Assembly: GCA_017642625.1 (NCBI GenBank)
Contig: JAGCOQ010000051.1
Span: forward strand, 1-6,309
DNA length: 6,309 bases
Direction: 5' to 3'
Source: Alphaproteobacteria bacterium
GTDB lineage: Bacteria; Pseudomonadota; Alphaproteobacteria; Rs-D84
Part shown: one piece after another, positions 6,290 to 6,309 of the stretch
How positions within the stretch are numbered: position 1 is the first letter of the stretch
Layout: the number at the start of each line of letters is the position of its first letter
Notes under the pieces: model-generated
Told to the model about the DNA's origin: nothing
Databases searched by the model: none
The model's input: the letters and a program-made list of their open reading frames with translations, nothing else
Translations under genes and position numbers: made by a program

Positions 6290-6309
6290 CGCATATGAAA
6301 AATATTTTC

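Noticed and set aside
6295..6309. Possible plus-strand start ATG AAA AAT ATT TTC at the right edge, divergent from the adhesin gene
   Set aside because: Only five codons are visible and no Shine-Dalgarno sequence precedes it, so no gene can be supported.

Overview
The window looks like chromosomal DNA of an alphaproteobacterium. The strongest evidence is a full-length CcrM-type orphan adenine methyltransferase. Beside it is the start of a gene encoding the ribonucleotide reductase repressor NrdR, and the rest is a very large surface protein gene. Base composition is moderate. A Pmp-like, YadA-anchored adhesin in such a genome would suit a host-associated or uncultured lineage, but genus and habitat are inference and cannot be fixed from this sequence.

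Layout. Positions 1-50 (minus strand) hold the first 16 codons of nrdR, which runs off the left edge. Positions 51-238 are a divergent intergenic region with a plausible nrdR promoter and a TGCATTTTT-type repeat and palindrome cluster. Positions 239-1339 (plus) encode CcrM, complete. Positions 1358-1377 hold a strong hairpin with T-tracts on both sides, shared as terminator by the two convergent genes. Positions 1403-6193 (minus) encode a 1596-residue exported protein. It has an extended signal peptide, a head of GGA(V/I)Y/FxxN repeats like those of chlamydial polymorphic outer membrane proteins, a long Asn/Gly/Thr-rich beta region, an Ala-rich coiled-coil stalk with a nearly identical 171-bp tandem duplication, and a YadA-type trimeric membrane anchor ending in Phe. 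Positions 6194-6309 hold its ribosome binding site and likely promoters.

Functionally, nrdR and ccrM are both replication-linked: control of deoxynucleotide supply and post-replicative GANTC methylation. The big gene is an independent convergent unit encoding a cell-surface adhesin-like fibre. The most unusual element is this hybrid architecture, a Pmp-like beta-helix head on a trimeric (type Vc) autotransporter stalk and anchor. No mobile element, CRISPR array, tRNA or rRNA was recognised.
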